DNA of 64,000 nucleotides, taken from DTDR01 sp964505415. GTDB lineage: Bacteria > Hydrothermota > Tepidihabitantia > Tepidihabitantales > DTDR01. The stretch covers positions 1 through 64,000 of the forward strand of contig CAZDHW010000009.1 in the NCBI GenBank assembly GCA_964505415.1, in the 5' to 3' direction. Of this stretch, positions 16,044 through 25,243 are shown one piece after another. The position numbers and the translations under genes were made by a program. How positions within the stretch are numbered: position 1 is the first letter of the stretch; each line of letters opens with the position of its first letter. The notes below the pieces were generated by a model, which was not told where the DNA came from, ran no database searches, and saw only the letters and a program-made list of their open reading frames with translations.

Positions 16044-17049
16044 TTTAAAAGAGGCTTTATTTTATAAAAAATTAGAAAATAACCAGGTTCAGTGTCAATT
16101 ATGTTTTCGGCAATGTGTTATTTTAGAAAATAAAAGGGGATTTTGCCGGGTAAGGGAAAATAGAAAAGGAAAACTTTATAGTTTAGTTTATAACCATCCG
16201 CAAGCAATCCAAATCGACCCCATTGAAAAAGAACCGTTGTACCATTTTCTTCCCGGGACCGAAATCTTGGGCATCGGTACTGTTGGTTGTAATTTTGTTT
16301 GCCACCATTGCCATAATTGGCATCTTTCCCAAGCAACTTTTAAAAAAGAAGAGAGCTATTTCATCACGCCCAAAGAGATTATTGAAATGGCAAAAAGAAA
16401 AAATATAAAAACTATCTCTTTTACTTATAACGAACCAACAGTTTTTTATGAATATATTTTAGCTATTGCCCAAGAGGCCAAAAAGAATAATATCAATATT
16501 ATCTGGCATTCTAACGGTGCTATCAATCAAGAACCCCTTTTAGCCCTTTTAGAATATACCGATGGCGTAACAATTGATTTCAAAGGTATTACTAACGAAA
16601 TCTTAGCCAAAATGTCGCAGGCGAAAGTTGATAATACTTTAAAAACTTTAAAAACCATTAAGGAAAAGGGAAAATGGTTAGAAATTGTTAATCTTATTAT
16701 TCCGACAATAAATGATAGTGAAGAAGATATAAGAAAATTATGTTTATGGATAAAAGAAAATTTAGGAACTGACATCCCTCTCCACTTTACCCGCTATTTT
16801 CCTAATTATAAATTAACCATACCTCCAACCCCCATTTCCACTTTAGAAAAAGCCTATAAGATTGCTAAGGAGGTGGGCTTGAAATATGTTTATCTTGGTA
16901 ATGTTCCTGGTCATAAATATAATTCCACTTATTGCCCCAAATGTAACAAAAGATTAATCCAGAGATTCCATTTTACTATTTTAGAAAACAAGATTAAAAA
17001 TGGTAAATGTCCTTTCTGCCAAGAAAAAATTCCTGGTAGATGGCAATAA
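16030..17049 (+). CDS. amrS: AmmeMemoRadiSam system radical SAM enzyme, copy 2
   Basis: This is about 339 residues, a paralogue of the gene at 4316. It keeps CQLCFRQC (about 20), the radical SAM GCNFVCHHC (CX3CX2C) and the C-terminal zinc-ribbon pairs CPKC and CPFC. I choose TTG 16030, which aligns with copy 1's MEKSNLYLREAMFYKK; the frame is open back to 16003. It overlaps selD by 14 bases and is therefore translationally coupled to it. Whether it acts on a selenium-related substrate is unknown. Its end overlaps the next gene by ten bases. Confidence 0.87.
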   Translation: MLESSLKEALFYKKLENNQVQCQLCFRQCVILENKRGFCRVRENRKGKLYSLVYNHPQAIQIDPIEKEPLYHFLPGTEILGIGTVGCNFVCHHCHNWHLSQATFKKEESYFITPKEIIEMAKRKNIKTISFTYNEPTVFYEYILAIAQEAKKNNINIIWHSNGAINQEPLLALLEYTDGVTIDFKGITNEILAKMSQAKVDNTLKTLKTIKEKGKWLEIVNLIIPTINDSEEDIRKLCLWIKENLGTDIPLHFTRYFPNYKLTIPPTPISTLEKAYKIAKEVGLKYVYLGNVPGHKYNSTYCPKCNKRLIQRFHFTILENKIKNGKCPFCQEKIPGRWQ

Positions 17050-19220
17050 CTAAAAAATTATTTCTCTTTATCTTTATTACCGGCTTTTCCGGTATTGTCG
17101 CCCAATTACTTTTCCTTAGAGAAATGCTCGTTATCTATTACGGCAACGAATTTACTTTGGGAATAATCTTGGCAAACTGGCTAATTAGTGAAGCCCTTGG
17201 TAGTTTTTATTTGGGAAGAAGGATAAAAAGTTATAATCTTTTAATAATTATCTTTATCTTCTCCCTTTTTTTCTCCTTTATTATTTTGAGGAATATCAAA
17301 AATATTTTAAACTTACCCTTTGGTCAGGTTATTCCCCTCCACCTTATTTTTTTATCATCTTTTTTTATTCTCCTGCCGATAAGTATTTCCCATGGTGCCT
17401 TATTTACCAATTTTGCTTCCCATCTAAGTTCCTTTTTAAAAAAAGGTATTTCTTTAACCTATTTTTACGAAACTCTTGGTACCCTTTTTGGGGGTCTTTT
17501 TTTCACCATTTTTTTGATAAAATATCTTACTCCCTTAAAAATAATCGCCTTAATTATCTTTTTAAATCTTCTTATCCTTTTTCTCTCTTTTAAAAAATAC
17601 TGGCAATTATTTCCCTTTCTTTTTTTCTATTTTTTCTTTCTTTTTAACTTAAAAAAAGCTGAAGTGAATACTATTAAAGCTCTTTGGCAAAACCGCAATG
17701 TGATTTATTATCACAATTCAATTTATGGTAATATTACCGTTTTAAAAGATGAAGAACAGTATACCCTTTTTCACAATGGCGTACCAATTATTGTCTCACC
17801 CCTTCCCTTTATCCAATCTTTGCAAGATTTTATCCATCTTCCTTTACTTTTATATCAAAAGATAAATAACAAAAACCTCAAAATCCTTTTTATCAGCGGT
17901 GGGATTGGTGGCAATCTTAATGAGTTAAAAAGATATGAAGATTTGGAGATTGACTATTTGGAAATTGACCCGGAGATTTTTAAAGTCTTAAAAAAGTTAA
18001 AAAGTCCCTTAATTGAAAAGGAGCTTAATATTAAAAAACTAAAGATTTATCATTTAGATGCCCGTTATTTCTTAAGAAAGTTTAACAAAGAATACGATTT
18101 GATTTATCTTGGCTTAAAAGAGATTTCCGATTTAACCCTTGCCCGTTTATTTACCAAGGAATTTTTCTTACTTTTAAAAAGGCGATTAAAAAAAGATGGC
18201 TTCTTTATCTTCTCTTTGCCTGGTTCTTTAACCTATTTGCCCCAAGAATTAAAATTAATAAATAAAACCCTTTTAAACACCTTAAAAAAAGTTTTTAACT
18301 ATGTTTTAATCATTCCTGGTGATGAATATAACATCTTTATCAGTAGTGATAATGAAATTTTAAATAATGAAAATCTTTTAGCAACTATTGCTGATGGCTT
18401 AAAATATCTAAAAGATAAAAACGATTTGATTATCAATGAAAACTATTTACGATTAAGACTAAAAGAAAATTATTTTCTTTTTCTTTCTCAATCCTTAGCT
18501 AATATTAAAGGAAAAATAAATACCGATTTCTCTCCCATAGCCCTTTATTATTTTCTTTCTTATTTTAATTCCCATTTTTCCCTTTTCCTTTCCCAATTTT
18601 TTCTTTCCTTAGAAAAAATCCGCTTTTCCTATCTTCTTTTCTTTTTAATAGTCCCTTTTGTTTTTCTCCTTTTAAAAAGAGATAAGAAAAAAGGTCTCGC
18701 CTTTCTTATTTTTACTACCGGCTTCTATTCCCTACTCACTTCTTTAATTATCTCTTTTGCTTTCCAGATTGCTTATGGCTATCTTTATTACCAGATTGGT
18801 TTTTTAACAACTGCTTTAATGGCTGGTTTTGCCTTGGGAAGTTATTTCGGGAAAGAAAGGAAAAATAACTATTTATGGCTAATTATTTTTGAGTTGCTTT
18901 TAATTCTCTTCTCTTTATTTTTACTTTTCCAAATGAAAATCGTCTATCATCTTTCTCCCTTTTATTTTATCTTCTTTTCTTTTCTGGCTGGTTTCCTTGG
19001 CGGTGCGGAATTTCCCCTGGCAAGTGAATTATATGAAGAAGAAGATAAAAGTAAGGTTGCCGGCACTTTATATACTGGTGATTTATTAGGTGGTTTTCTT
19101 TCGGGAATATTAGGTAGCAGTTTTTTAATCCCCCTTTTAGGAATTCAGCAAAGTTTAATATTCCTTATTTTTTTAAAGATAACAAGTGGGCTTATTCTTC
19201 TCTTCAGTCAAAGAGCCTAA
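17040..19220 (+). CDS. Membrane-embedded spermidine synthase-like protein
   Basis: This 726-residue protein has an N-terminal block of membrane helices (about 7-215), a soluble Rossmann methyltransferase-like domain (about 220-480) with LFISGGIGGNLNELKRY, DYLEIDPEIF and the DLIYLGL strand, and a second membrane block (about 540-725). This is the fused MFS-like/spermidine synthase architecture found in many uncultured bacteria. The aminopropyl-transfer motifs are weak, so real polyamine synthesis is uncertain. It overlaps the AmrS gene by ten bases. Its 3' end overlaps the convergent response regulator by 48 bases. Confidence 0.8.
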   Translation: MAITKKLFLFIFITGFSGIVAQLLFLREMLVIYYGNEFTLGIILANWLISEALGSFYLGRRIKSYNLLIIIFIFSLFFSFIILRNIKNILNLPFGQVIPLHLIFLSSFFILLPISISHGALFTNFASHLSSFLKKGISLTYFYETLGTLFGGLFFTIFLIKYLTPLKIIALIIFLNLLILFLSFKKYWQLFPFLFFYFFFLFNLKKAEVNTIKALWQNRNVIYYHNSIYGNITVLKDEEQYTLFHNGVPIIVSPLPFIQSLQDFIHLPLLLYQKINNKNLKILFISGGIGGNLNELKRYEDLEIDYLEIDPEIFKVLKKLKSPLIEKELNIKKLKIYHLDARYFLRKFNKEYDLIYLGLKEISDLTLARLFTKEFFLLLKRRLKKDGFFIFSLPGSLTYLPQELKLINKTLLNTLKKVFNYVLIIPGDEYNIFISSDNEILNNENLLATIADGLKYLKDKNDLIINENYLRLRLKENYFLFLSQSLANIKGKINTDFSPIALYYFLSYFNSHFSLFLSQFFLSLEKIRFSYLLFFLIVPFVFLLLKRDKKKGLAFLIFTTGFYSLLTSLIISFAFQIAYGYLYYQIGFLTTALMAGFALGSYFGKERKNNYLWLIIFELLLILFSLFLLFQMKIVYHLSPFYFIFFSFLAGFLGGAEFPLASELYEEEDKSKVAGTLYTGDLLGGFLSGILGSSFLIPLLGIQQSLIFLIFLKITSGLILLFSQRA

Positions 19221-19571
19221 ATTATTTATCTTTTCTACTAATTCTTCCAAAGCAAAGGGTTTTTCTAAATAATCTTCTATCCCCAAATTTTTAAGTTCCG
19301 CTTTCTTTTCTTGGGGGATATAGGCAGAAATAAAGATAATTTTTATTTCTTTTTTATTTTCCTTAAGTCTTTTATAAACCTCTATGCCATCAATACCGGG
19401 CATAAGGATATCCATAATTACCAATTGAAAATTCCCGTTTTCCAATTTTTCTAACGCCAAAAAGCCATTTTCCGCATATTCAACCGAAAAACCGTTTATT
19501 TCTAAGAAACTTTTTAAAGTAAAACCTAATTGGTAATCGTCATCAACCAAAAGGATTTTTATCTTATTCAT
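19173..19571 (-). CDS. Single-domain response regulator
   Basis: This is about 132 residues, essentially a lone receiver (REC) domain: acidic pair VDDDYQ near the N-terminus, phospho-acceptor Asp in IMDILMPG (about 50), Ser/Thr switch FISAY and Lys in EKPFALEELV (about 103). There is no DNA-binding domain, so it works by protein contact or in a relay. ATG 19571 overlaps the kinase stop by eight bases, which shows translational coupling. The tail beyond residue 118 is variable and overlaps the end of the facing gene. Confidence 0.9.
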   Translation of the reverse strand: MNKIKILLVDDDYQLGFTLKSFLEINGFSVEYAENGFLALEKLENGNFQLVIMDILMPGIDGIEVYKRLKENKKEIKIIFISAYIPQEKKAELKNLGIEDYLEKPFALEELVEKINNLGSLTEEKNKPTCYL

Positions 19572-21018
19572 ATTTTTCAAAAGTTATTACTGCTTTCGTT
19601 CCTTTTCCTTCTTCCGAAAAGATTTCAATCTTACTATCGTTTAATTCCAAAAGATATTTTGCTAAAAAAAGACCCAAACCTATTCCCTTCTCTTTAGTCG
19701 TGTAAAAGGGCTCAAAAATCTTTTTTAAATCCCTCTTCTTAATTCCGCCACCATTATCAGTAATAATCAATCTCAGCTTACCATTATTAACTTCATAATT
19801 AACTGTTATCTCACCTTTCGCTTTTATACTCTCAACACTATTTTTAATAATATTATTTAAGGCATGCTTCAACTGTCTTCTATTCCCATAAATCTTTATT
19901 TGCTCATCCAAAAGATTATTAAACTTAATATTATTATTCACCATAACTTCTCTTTTTATTTCTTCTATTAAATCTTTCAATAAAATAACATCTTTCTCAG
20001 CTTTCTCACCCTTAGAAATCTTCAAAAAGGTATCAATAGTTGCTCTCATACTATCAACCGCCTTACCCATTATCTCCAAATAAACATTTCTTTTATCTTC
20101 TTCTTTTATCGCCTTCAAAAGATAAAGACAATTGCTTATAGTTGCCAAAGGGTTTTTCAGTTCGTGGATAATAAATCCCATCAGCTTACCAAAAAAGAGA
20201 AATTGCCTATTCTTTTCTTCTGCTATTTTTCTTTTAACTTCTTTAAAGAATAAGAAAATTAAAAGAAAGTTAATAAAGATTATCAAAAACCAAAGTGGTT
20301 TAAGATATCTTCCCGTTCGTTGGTAAATATTATTTTTGGCTTTTTTCAATTCTAAATAAAAAATCGGGTTATTATTATAATCTTTTAAGGAGATAAAATT
20401 TTCTTTTGGCAATTCCTTACTTAAAATAAAATCAGTCTTGGTGGCTTCTTTTATTAAAGGAAAACTTTTTTCTAATATTCTCCCCACCAAAATAAAACCA
20501 GCATATTCTCCTTCTTGATTAAAATCCTCACTCCGATTGATCAAAGAGCCGGCAACATTTAAAATCTTATTATCACTACTTCTTACAAAAAAGCAAAGAT
20601 TTTTCTTATTTTTCAGTTTATCTAATATTGGCTGAAAATCAAAAGTTAAAGGTTGGGTTTGGTGATACAATTGACCATCTTTATCAAAGATATAGGCAAA
20701 ATCTAATTTTACTACTTTTATCCAATTATCAATATTATCCCTAAACCATTCTTCATCTTTTTTATCTCTTTTGACTTGCTCAAACAATTCACTCCAAACA
20801 CCCAATTCCAACACCTGATTTAACAAATTCTCCTTCTTACTTTCTAAAAAATATTCCAATCTCTCCAGTGAATACTTCTCTTCCATTTTTTCTGTATCTC
20901 TTATTGCCTTTTTTAAAATTAAAAAATTATAATGGCTAAAAAAGATAAATAAGAAAATCAAACCGAAGATACAAATTTTAATTTTATCAAAAAATAAAAA
21001 GATTTTTAGCCTTTTCAT
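19564..21018 (-). CDS. Membrane sensor histidine kinase
   Basis: This 484-residue kinase has a membrane helix at about 14-32, an extracytoplasmic sensor domain (about 35-235, CHASE4-like by layout) and a second helix (about 238-258). The HisKA H-box is IIHELKNPLATIS (His about 284). The HATPase has the N-box NNIIKNSVES, ITDNGGGIKK and GIGLGLFLAKYLLE. It is paired with the downstream receiver. The start has a strong AAGGAGG site and a perfect promoter at 21039-21067. The ligand is unknown. Confidence 0.92.
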   Translation of the reverse strand: MKRLKIFLFFDKIKICIFGLIFLFIFFSHYNFLILKKAIRDTEKMEEKYSLERLEYFLESKKENLLNQVLELGVWSELFEQVKRDKKDEEWFRDNIDNWIKVVKLDFAYIFDKDGQLYHQTQPLTFDFQPILDKLKNKKNLCFFVRSSDNKILNVAGSLINRSEDFNQEGEYAGFILVGRILEKSFPLIKEATKTDFILSKELPKENFISLKDYNNNPIFYLELKKAKNNIYQRTGRYLKPLWFLIIFINFLLIFLFFKEVKRKIAEEKNRQFLFFGKLMGFIIHELKNPLATISNCLYLLKAIKEEDKRNVYLEIMGKAVDSMRATIDTFLKISKGEKAEKDVILLKDLIEEIKREVMVNNNIKFNNLLDEQIKIYGNRRQLKHALNNIIKNSVESIKAKGEITVNYEVNNGKLRLIITDNGGGIKKRDLKKIFEPFYTTKEKGIGLGLFLAKYLLELNDSKIEIFSEEGKGTKAVITFEKYE

Positions 21019-21038
21019 ACCTCCTTCCCTCTTTAATA

Positions 21039-21067
21039 ATTATAATAAAAATTTTTCAATTTGTCAA
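21039..21067 (-). promoter_or_regulatory. Perfect-consensus sigma-70 promoter of the histidine kinase operon
   Basis: On minus, TTGACA (21067-21062), 17 bases and TATAAT (21044-21039) precede the ATG at 21018 by 20 bases. A GGAGG ribosome site lies between. This is a normal leadered promoter, in contrast to the leaderless ones. Confidence 0.85.
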
Positions 21068-21379
21068 CATAATTTTTCCTATTTAATTAAGAGATTTTTC
21101 GCCGTGAGCCCAGATTGCCAATGTTAATAATAAGCGAGAAGATAATGGTTTCCATCTAAGCCTTGGAAGTGGTAATAAAAAATTGCGGGAGAATAAATTT
21201 ATAAATAATGTCAATGGTGCTAATAATGATTGAAAATAATGGAATTTTTATTTATCCTTTAAAAGGACTATTACCAAAAAAGGAAGGTAGGCATTCCCTG
21301 AATGGTGGGGGTATTAAAAGGGATGTTTTTTTATTTTTTTAAATTCTTTGGCAATTGACTAAATAAAGCTTGTTAATAT
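21068..21379. other. Gene-free region with no recognised element
   Basis: No convincing coding frame, terminator or known RNA was found. Around 21100-21160 the composition is less AT-rich than usual for spacers here (CGCCGTGAGCCCAGATTGCC), so it may hold an uncharacterised RNA or the remains of a gene. One plus frame runs from a TGA at about 21105 for some 45 codons, but it lacks a start and a SECIS. Confidence 0.3.
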
Positions 21380-21796
21380 TTAAACATCAAAGATAACGGT
21401 CGCTTTATAAATATCTTCTTTTTTTATTGAAAAAAGATGATAGGTTGGGGTTTTTAATTCAATTTTTATTGGGTGGCGCTCTTTATCAAATTTTTCTCCC
21501 AACAAAACTCCTTTCAAAGCGGTATAACTATTTTCAATCTTTAAATCTTTTATATTTTTGGCTAAAAAATGTTCAGTAGAAAAGATAAAGATAAGCTCCC
21601 GTAAAAAATTCATAAATAAATCTTCTAAATCTTCACCAAAAACTTCAATCTCTTTTTCCATTTTTATTTCTACTTTTTCAATATCTGTTAGATTATCAGT
21701 GACACAGTATAAGGCATTGGAAAAAAGTTCTTCAATTGTTTTGCCATAAATCTCAACGCCCAAATCGGAAGTGTGGGGGATTAATTTATATCTCAT
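21380..21796 (-). CDS. Archease
   Basis: This 138-residue protein has the family's HTSDLGVEIYGKTIEELFSN N-terminus, EVFGEDLEDLFMNFLRELIF (about 50) and the C-terminal DIYKATVIFDV with its metal-binding Asp. Archease stimulates RtcB RNA ligase in tRNA splicing and RNA repair. rtcB is not in the window. It overlaps the preceding carbonic-anhydrase-like gene by 11 bases. Confidence 0.93.
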   Translation of the reverse strand: MRYKLIPHTSDLGVEIYGKTIEELFSNALYCVTDNLTDIEKVEIKMEKEIEVFGEDLEDLFMNFLRELIFIFSTEHFLAKNIKDLKIENSYTALKGVLLGEKFDKERHPIKIELKTPTYHLFSIKKEDIYKATVIFDV

Positions 21797-22298
21797 AATT
21801 TTTATAGATTTTTGCTAATTGGTAATAATGCTCACTGGCCTTTTTTATCATTTGGATATCTTTCTCGCTTAACTCCCTTTTTATCTCTGCCGGAATACCA
21901 GCAACCAAGGTATTTTCGGGAACAACAAAATTTTCTTTAACCACACTCCCAGCAGCAACAATCACATTTTTATTTATTACCGCACCATTAAGAATAATTG
22001 CGCCCATACCAATCATCACATAATCATTGATCTTACAACCATGAATTATCGCCCGATGACCAACCGTTACATAATTGCCAATCTCTAAAAGAAAACTTTT
22101 ATCAGTATGGACAACTACATAATCTTGTAAATTGGTATATTCACCAATTTTTATTTTTTCTGTATCACCCCTTATTATAGTGCCAAACCAAACACTGCTT
22201 CCTTTGCCAATCTCCACATCGCCAATAATTATTGCTCCTTTACTTATATAAACCGAATCATCAATCTTTGGTTTTTTATTTAAAAACTCTTTTATCAT
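21786..22298 (-). CDS. Gamma-carbonic anhydrase-like hexapeptide-repeat protein
   Basis: This 170-residue left-handed beta-helix has hexapeptide repeats through about residues 15-140 and a C-terminal helix. The three metal-ligand histidines of gamma carbonic anhydrases are present in VVHTDKSF and GHRAIIHGC. The YrdA/CaiE branch shares this layout, and activity varies among members. It is first in a two-gene run with archease. A T-rich spacer upstream has no clear promoter. Confidence 0.88.
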   Translation of the reverse strand: MIKEFLNKKPKIDDSVYISKGAIIIGDVEIGKGSSVWFGTIIRGDTEKIKIGEYTNLQDYVVVHTDKSFLLEIGNYVTVGHRAIIHGCKINDYVMIGMGAIILNGAVINKNVIVAAGSVVKENFVVPENTLVAGIPAEIKRELSEKDIQMIKKASEHYYQLAKIYKNYEI

Positions 22299-22551
22299 CT
22301 ATAAAAAATAATAAAAAAATATTTTTTTTCAATACTACCAAAAAACCCTGTCTCAATTTTTTAAGTTATTGATATTTTATAACTTATAAAATTTTTTGAT
22401 TAGTTTTTATAAACTGTCGCATCACCCTTTCTTTTTTCTTCTGTTTTTCCTTCTTTCACTTTTATCTAAATCTTTTATTTTCAATAACTTATTTTATTTA
22501 AAAATTATTAAAATGGCATAGGTTTTTAATTATTAATCTAATAAGGGTGCT
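22299..22551. other. Spacer before the exopolysaccharide locus, with short repeats
   Basis: It contains an 8-bp inverted repeat (TAAGTTAT 22362-22369 with ATAACTTA 22379-22386), an inverted second copy of TAAGTTATTGA at 22481-22491, and a TTGAGAC-AGGGTTT motif (minus, 22341-22356). The same two motifs occur at 80-123. No clear -35/-10 pair was seen for the murJ-like gene, which has a modest AAGGG ribosome site. Confidence 0.35.
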
Positions 22552-23925
22552 ATGGCTATTAATGGGAAATTGAATTTAAAGAGATTTCTTATTTGCGAAA
22601 GCCTTTTTATTTCTGCTGGTTTGATGACTATGGGATTATTGTTAAGTAAATTTTTAGGTTTTTTAAGAGAAATTCTTATTGCTAAGGTCTTTGGCGTTTC
22701 TTATTTATGTGATGCCTATTTGGTAGCGATTCTTTTTCCAATTTCCATAATGGGAGCTGTAAGCCAGTCAATGGGGGTTTCTTTAATTCCTTTATTCTCT
22801 AAAAAGGATTTTTCTAAATACCATTTATCACTTTTTATTATTTCTTTATTCTCTTTATTTTTCTCTTTTTTAGTTTTTCTTTTTCCGCAATTAGTAATCA
22901 ATGTTATTGGTCAAGGATTTCCGATTACAGTAAAAGAGCAAGCAAAGATTCTTTTGAGAAATATGGCACCAGCAGTATTTTTTATTGGCATTTCCGGATT
23001 TTTGAATGCCTTCTCCTATGTAAATAAAAATTATTTCTTTCCAGCGCTCTCGGGAATTTTATATAATAGCGGTCTAATTTTGGGAATAGTTTATCTTTAC
23101 AAACTATTTTCTCTTTCCGGATTGGCTTTTTCGGTTAATCTGGCTTCTTTTCTTTATATTTTACTTCCTTTAACTTTCTTTTTAAAAAGAGAAAAAGCCA
23201 TAAGAAATTTAAATATTGCCAAAGAAGAAGCCTTATATTTTTTGAAATTTTTATTTTTAAGTTTTCTTCCCTATCTTTTGGTAAGTTCGGTTTCCCAAAT
23301 CAATGTGGCAATTGACCGAGCGATTGCTTCTTTCTTGGAAGAAGGTAGTATTTCCGCACTCAATTTTGCTTACAAAATTATTGAGTTGCCTTTAGGTATT
23401 TTTGGCTTTGCCTTTGCTACGGTCTTAATGCCCTATTTTTCCGAAAAGTTTTATAACGGTGAAAAAGAACAGATGATTAAGCAGGCCAACAATTTCCTTT
23501 TCTTTTTATCTTTAATTATTTTGCCGATAACCTTGGCTTTTATTTTGTTAAATGAAGAGATAATAAGAATTGTCTATTTTCGTGGTGCCTTCAACGAAAA
23601 AGCTTTAATAATGACTAAAGAAGCTCTTAGCTTTTATTCCTTAGGTTTATTGGCTTATTGTGCTAACTTAATTCTTATCCGCTTGTTCTGGTCAATGGGA
23701 GAGATAAAATTGCCAATAATTATCAGTACCATTGCGGTATTATTAAATCTTATTTTAGACCTAATTTTGGCAAAATTCCTTTCTTATAAAGGCTTGGCAT
23801 TAGCAACTTCTTTAAGTGGTATTTTCCGTTTTTTACTTTTTGCTTTTTGCCTTTCTTATTATTTTCAATTCCGGCTAAGATTAGTAAATTGGAAAGAAAT
23901 TTTTAATGGTAAATATGATGGTTAA
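22552..23925 (+). CDS. murJ: MurJ/MviN-type lipid-linked glycan flippase
   Basis: This 457-residue MOP-superfamily protein has about 12 to 14 membrane helices. The N-terminus shows the MurJ signature: LLSKFLGFLREILIAKVFG followed by DAYLVAILFP. It begins an exopolysaccharide locus and overlaps the ligase/polymerase gene by 20 bases. It may therefore flip the repeat unit in place of Wzx instead of, or as well as, lipid II. The family is sure, the substrate is not. Confidence 0.85.
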   Translation: MAINGKLNLKRFLICESLFISAGLMTMGLLLSKFLGFLREILIAKVFGVSYLCDAYLVAILFPISIMGAVSQSMGVSLIPLFSKKDFSKYHLSLFIISLFSLFFSFLVFLFPQLVINVIGQGFPITVKEQAKILLRNMAPAVFFIGISGFLNAFSYVNKNYFFPALSGILYNSGLILGIVYLYKLFSLSGLAFSVNLASFLYILLPLTFFLKREKAIRNLNIAKEEALYFLKFLFLSFLPYLLVSSVSQINVAIDRAIASFLEEGSISALNFAYKIIELPLGIFGFAFATVLMPYFSEKFYNGEKEQMIKQANNFLFFLSLIILPITLAFILLNEEIIRIVYFRGAFNEKALIMTKEALSFYSLGLLAYCANLILIRLFWSMGEIKLPIIISTIAVLLNLILDLILAKFLSYKGLALATSLSGIFRFLLFAFCLSYYFQFRLRLVNWKEIFNGKYDG

Positions 23926-25243
23926 AAGAAATGCCCTCAATTTCTTTTTGATTATCTTCTTTTTCTTTATTTCCTTTTTATTTTTCTTTATTACCCAAAA
24001 ATATAACTTCCAAATTTCTTTACTTATCTTTCTTTTGCCTTTCTTTTTACTCTTTATCTTTTTATACCCAGAAATCGGCTTAAATTTCATTTTAAACGAA
24101 CCCCTTCTTTATTTTATCTTACCCATTTTGCCAATTGCTGAAGGTTTTAGAAGAGCATCATTCACCCTCTTTATCTTTTTCCTTTTATTAATTGCTTTTA
24201 TCTACCAGATAGTGAAAAATCCAAAGGTTATTCACCATTTTATTTCTCAACTTAAAAAACCCCTATTTATCTTACTGGCGATAATTGGTCTCTGTCTTTT
24301 TATCAGCGTAAGTAGATTGCCTTTAGCTTTTTTGGAATACGGCTATGTAAAATTCTTTTCTTTTCTTTTGCTTGCCTTTTTGCCTTCTTTGGCACTTCTC
24401 TTTTTAGGCAACGAAGAAAAAAGATTAAAAAGATTTATTTTCGCTTTTGCCTTTTTTACTTTCCTCTTTTTTGTTTATGCCAATTTTTTGATTATGAAAG
24501 AAGGAATTGAAAATTTTTTGGAAAAAGAAATTATTCCTTATCGTTTAGGCTTTTCTTTAAGTTGCGTTGTCTTTGGTCGCTGGGCAGGAATTGGTGTTTT
24601 ATTAGCTTTTCTTTTATTTATCACTACCAGAAACAAACTTGTTAAAATAATTGTCCTTCTTTTACTTCCGGTTCTTTTATATCTTTTACTCTTATCTGCA
24701 ACCCGGGGAGCAATTTTGGCTTTGGCAATTACCCTTTTTACTTTCTTCTTTTTGAGATTGAAGAATTTTAAAGAAAAGATTGCCCTTATCCTTCTCTTTA
24801 TCTTTCTTTTCTTTATCTTCTATTCTTTAATCCCTTCAATTATCAGAGAACGATTAACCTATTTTGAAGATGAAAGTGCTCTTAATCGTTTAGAATTTAT
24901 TGGCCTGGCATTTCAAAACTTTTTCTCTTCGCCATTATTAGGCAAAGGTTTAGGGACTTTTCCTTATTATAATTACCATTCGCTCTATCCCCACAATATC
25001 TTTGCCGAATTTGCTTGTGAGACCGGTTTCTTAGGTCTTATTCCTTTTTTACTTTTTATCTTCTTTGCTTTTAAAGAGATGTTTAAAAGATTAAAAGTAA
25101 AAGAAATTACTTCCCTCTTCCCGGCTTTTCTTTTTCTTTATCTTTTTGTCTCCAGTCAATTTTCTTTTGATATTGGTAATAATTCTCTTTTATTTTTTGC
25201 TGGTATTTTTTTGAGTTTAAAGGAAGAAAAAAATGAAAAATAG
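23906..25243 (+). CDS. O-antigen ligase/polymerase family membrane protein
   Basis: This 445-residue protein has ten or more membrane helices and the Wzy_C core: SATRGAILALAITLF (about 256) and, near the C-terminal third, PLLGKGLGTFPYYNYHSLYPHN with FAEFACETGFLGLIPF. In the WaaL/Wzy family the large periplasmic loop and its His and Arg residues act in polymerisation or ligation. Three candidate ATGs (23906, 23915, 23918) lie inside the murJ tail; I keep the first. Confidence 0.85.
   Translation: MVNMMVKRNALNFFLIIFFFFISFLFFFITQKYNFQISLLIFLLPFFLLFIFLYPEIGLNFILNEPLLYFILPILPIAEGFRRASFTLFIFFLLLIAFIYQIVKNPKVIHHFISQLKKPLFILLAIIGLCLFISVSRLPLAFLEYGYVKFFSFLLLAFLPSLALLFLGNEEKRLKRFIFAFAFFTFLFFVYANFLIMKEGIENFLEKEIIPYRLGFSLSCVVFGRWAGIGVLLAFLLFITTRNKLVKIIVLLLLPVLLYLLLLSATRGAILALAITLFTFFFLRLKNFKEKIALILLFIFLFFIFYSLIPSIIRERLTYFEDESALNRLEFIGLAFQNFFSSPLLGKGLGTFPYYNYHSLYPHNIFAEFACETGFLGLIPFLLFIFFAFKEMFKRLKVKEITSLFPAFLFLYLFVSSQFSFDIGNNSLLFFAGIFLSLKEEKNEK

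Noticed and set aside
21085..21245. Possible selenoprotein frame with a TGA near 21105
   Set aside because: There is no start codon before the TGA, a TAA lies just upstream in the same frame, and no SECIS-like hairpin follows. Chance frame or gene remnant.
22362..22386. AT-only inverted repeat as a terminator
   Set aside because: The stem has only one G-C pair per arm, and the spacer lies between divergent genes, where a terminator would have no role.
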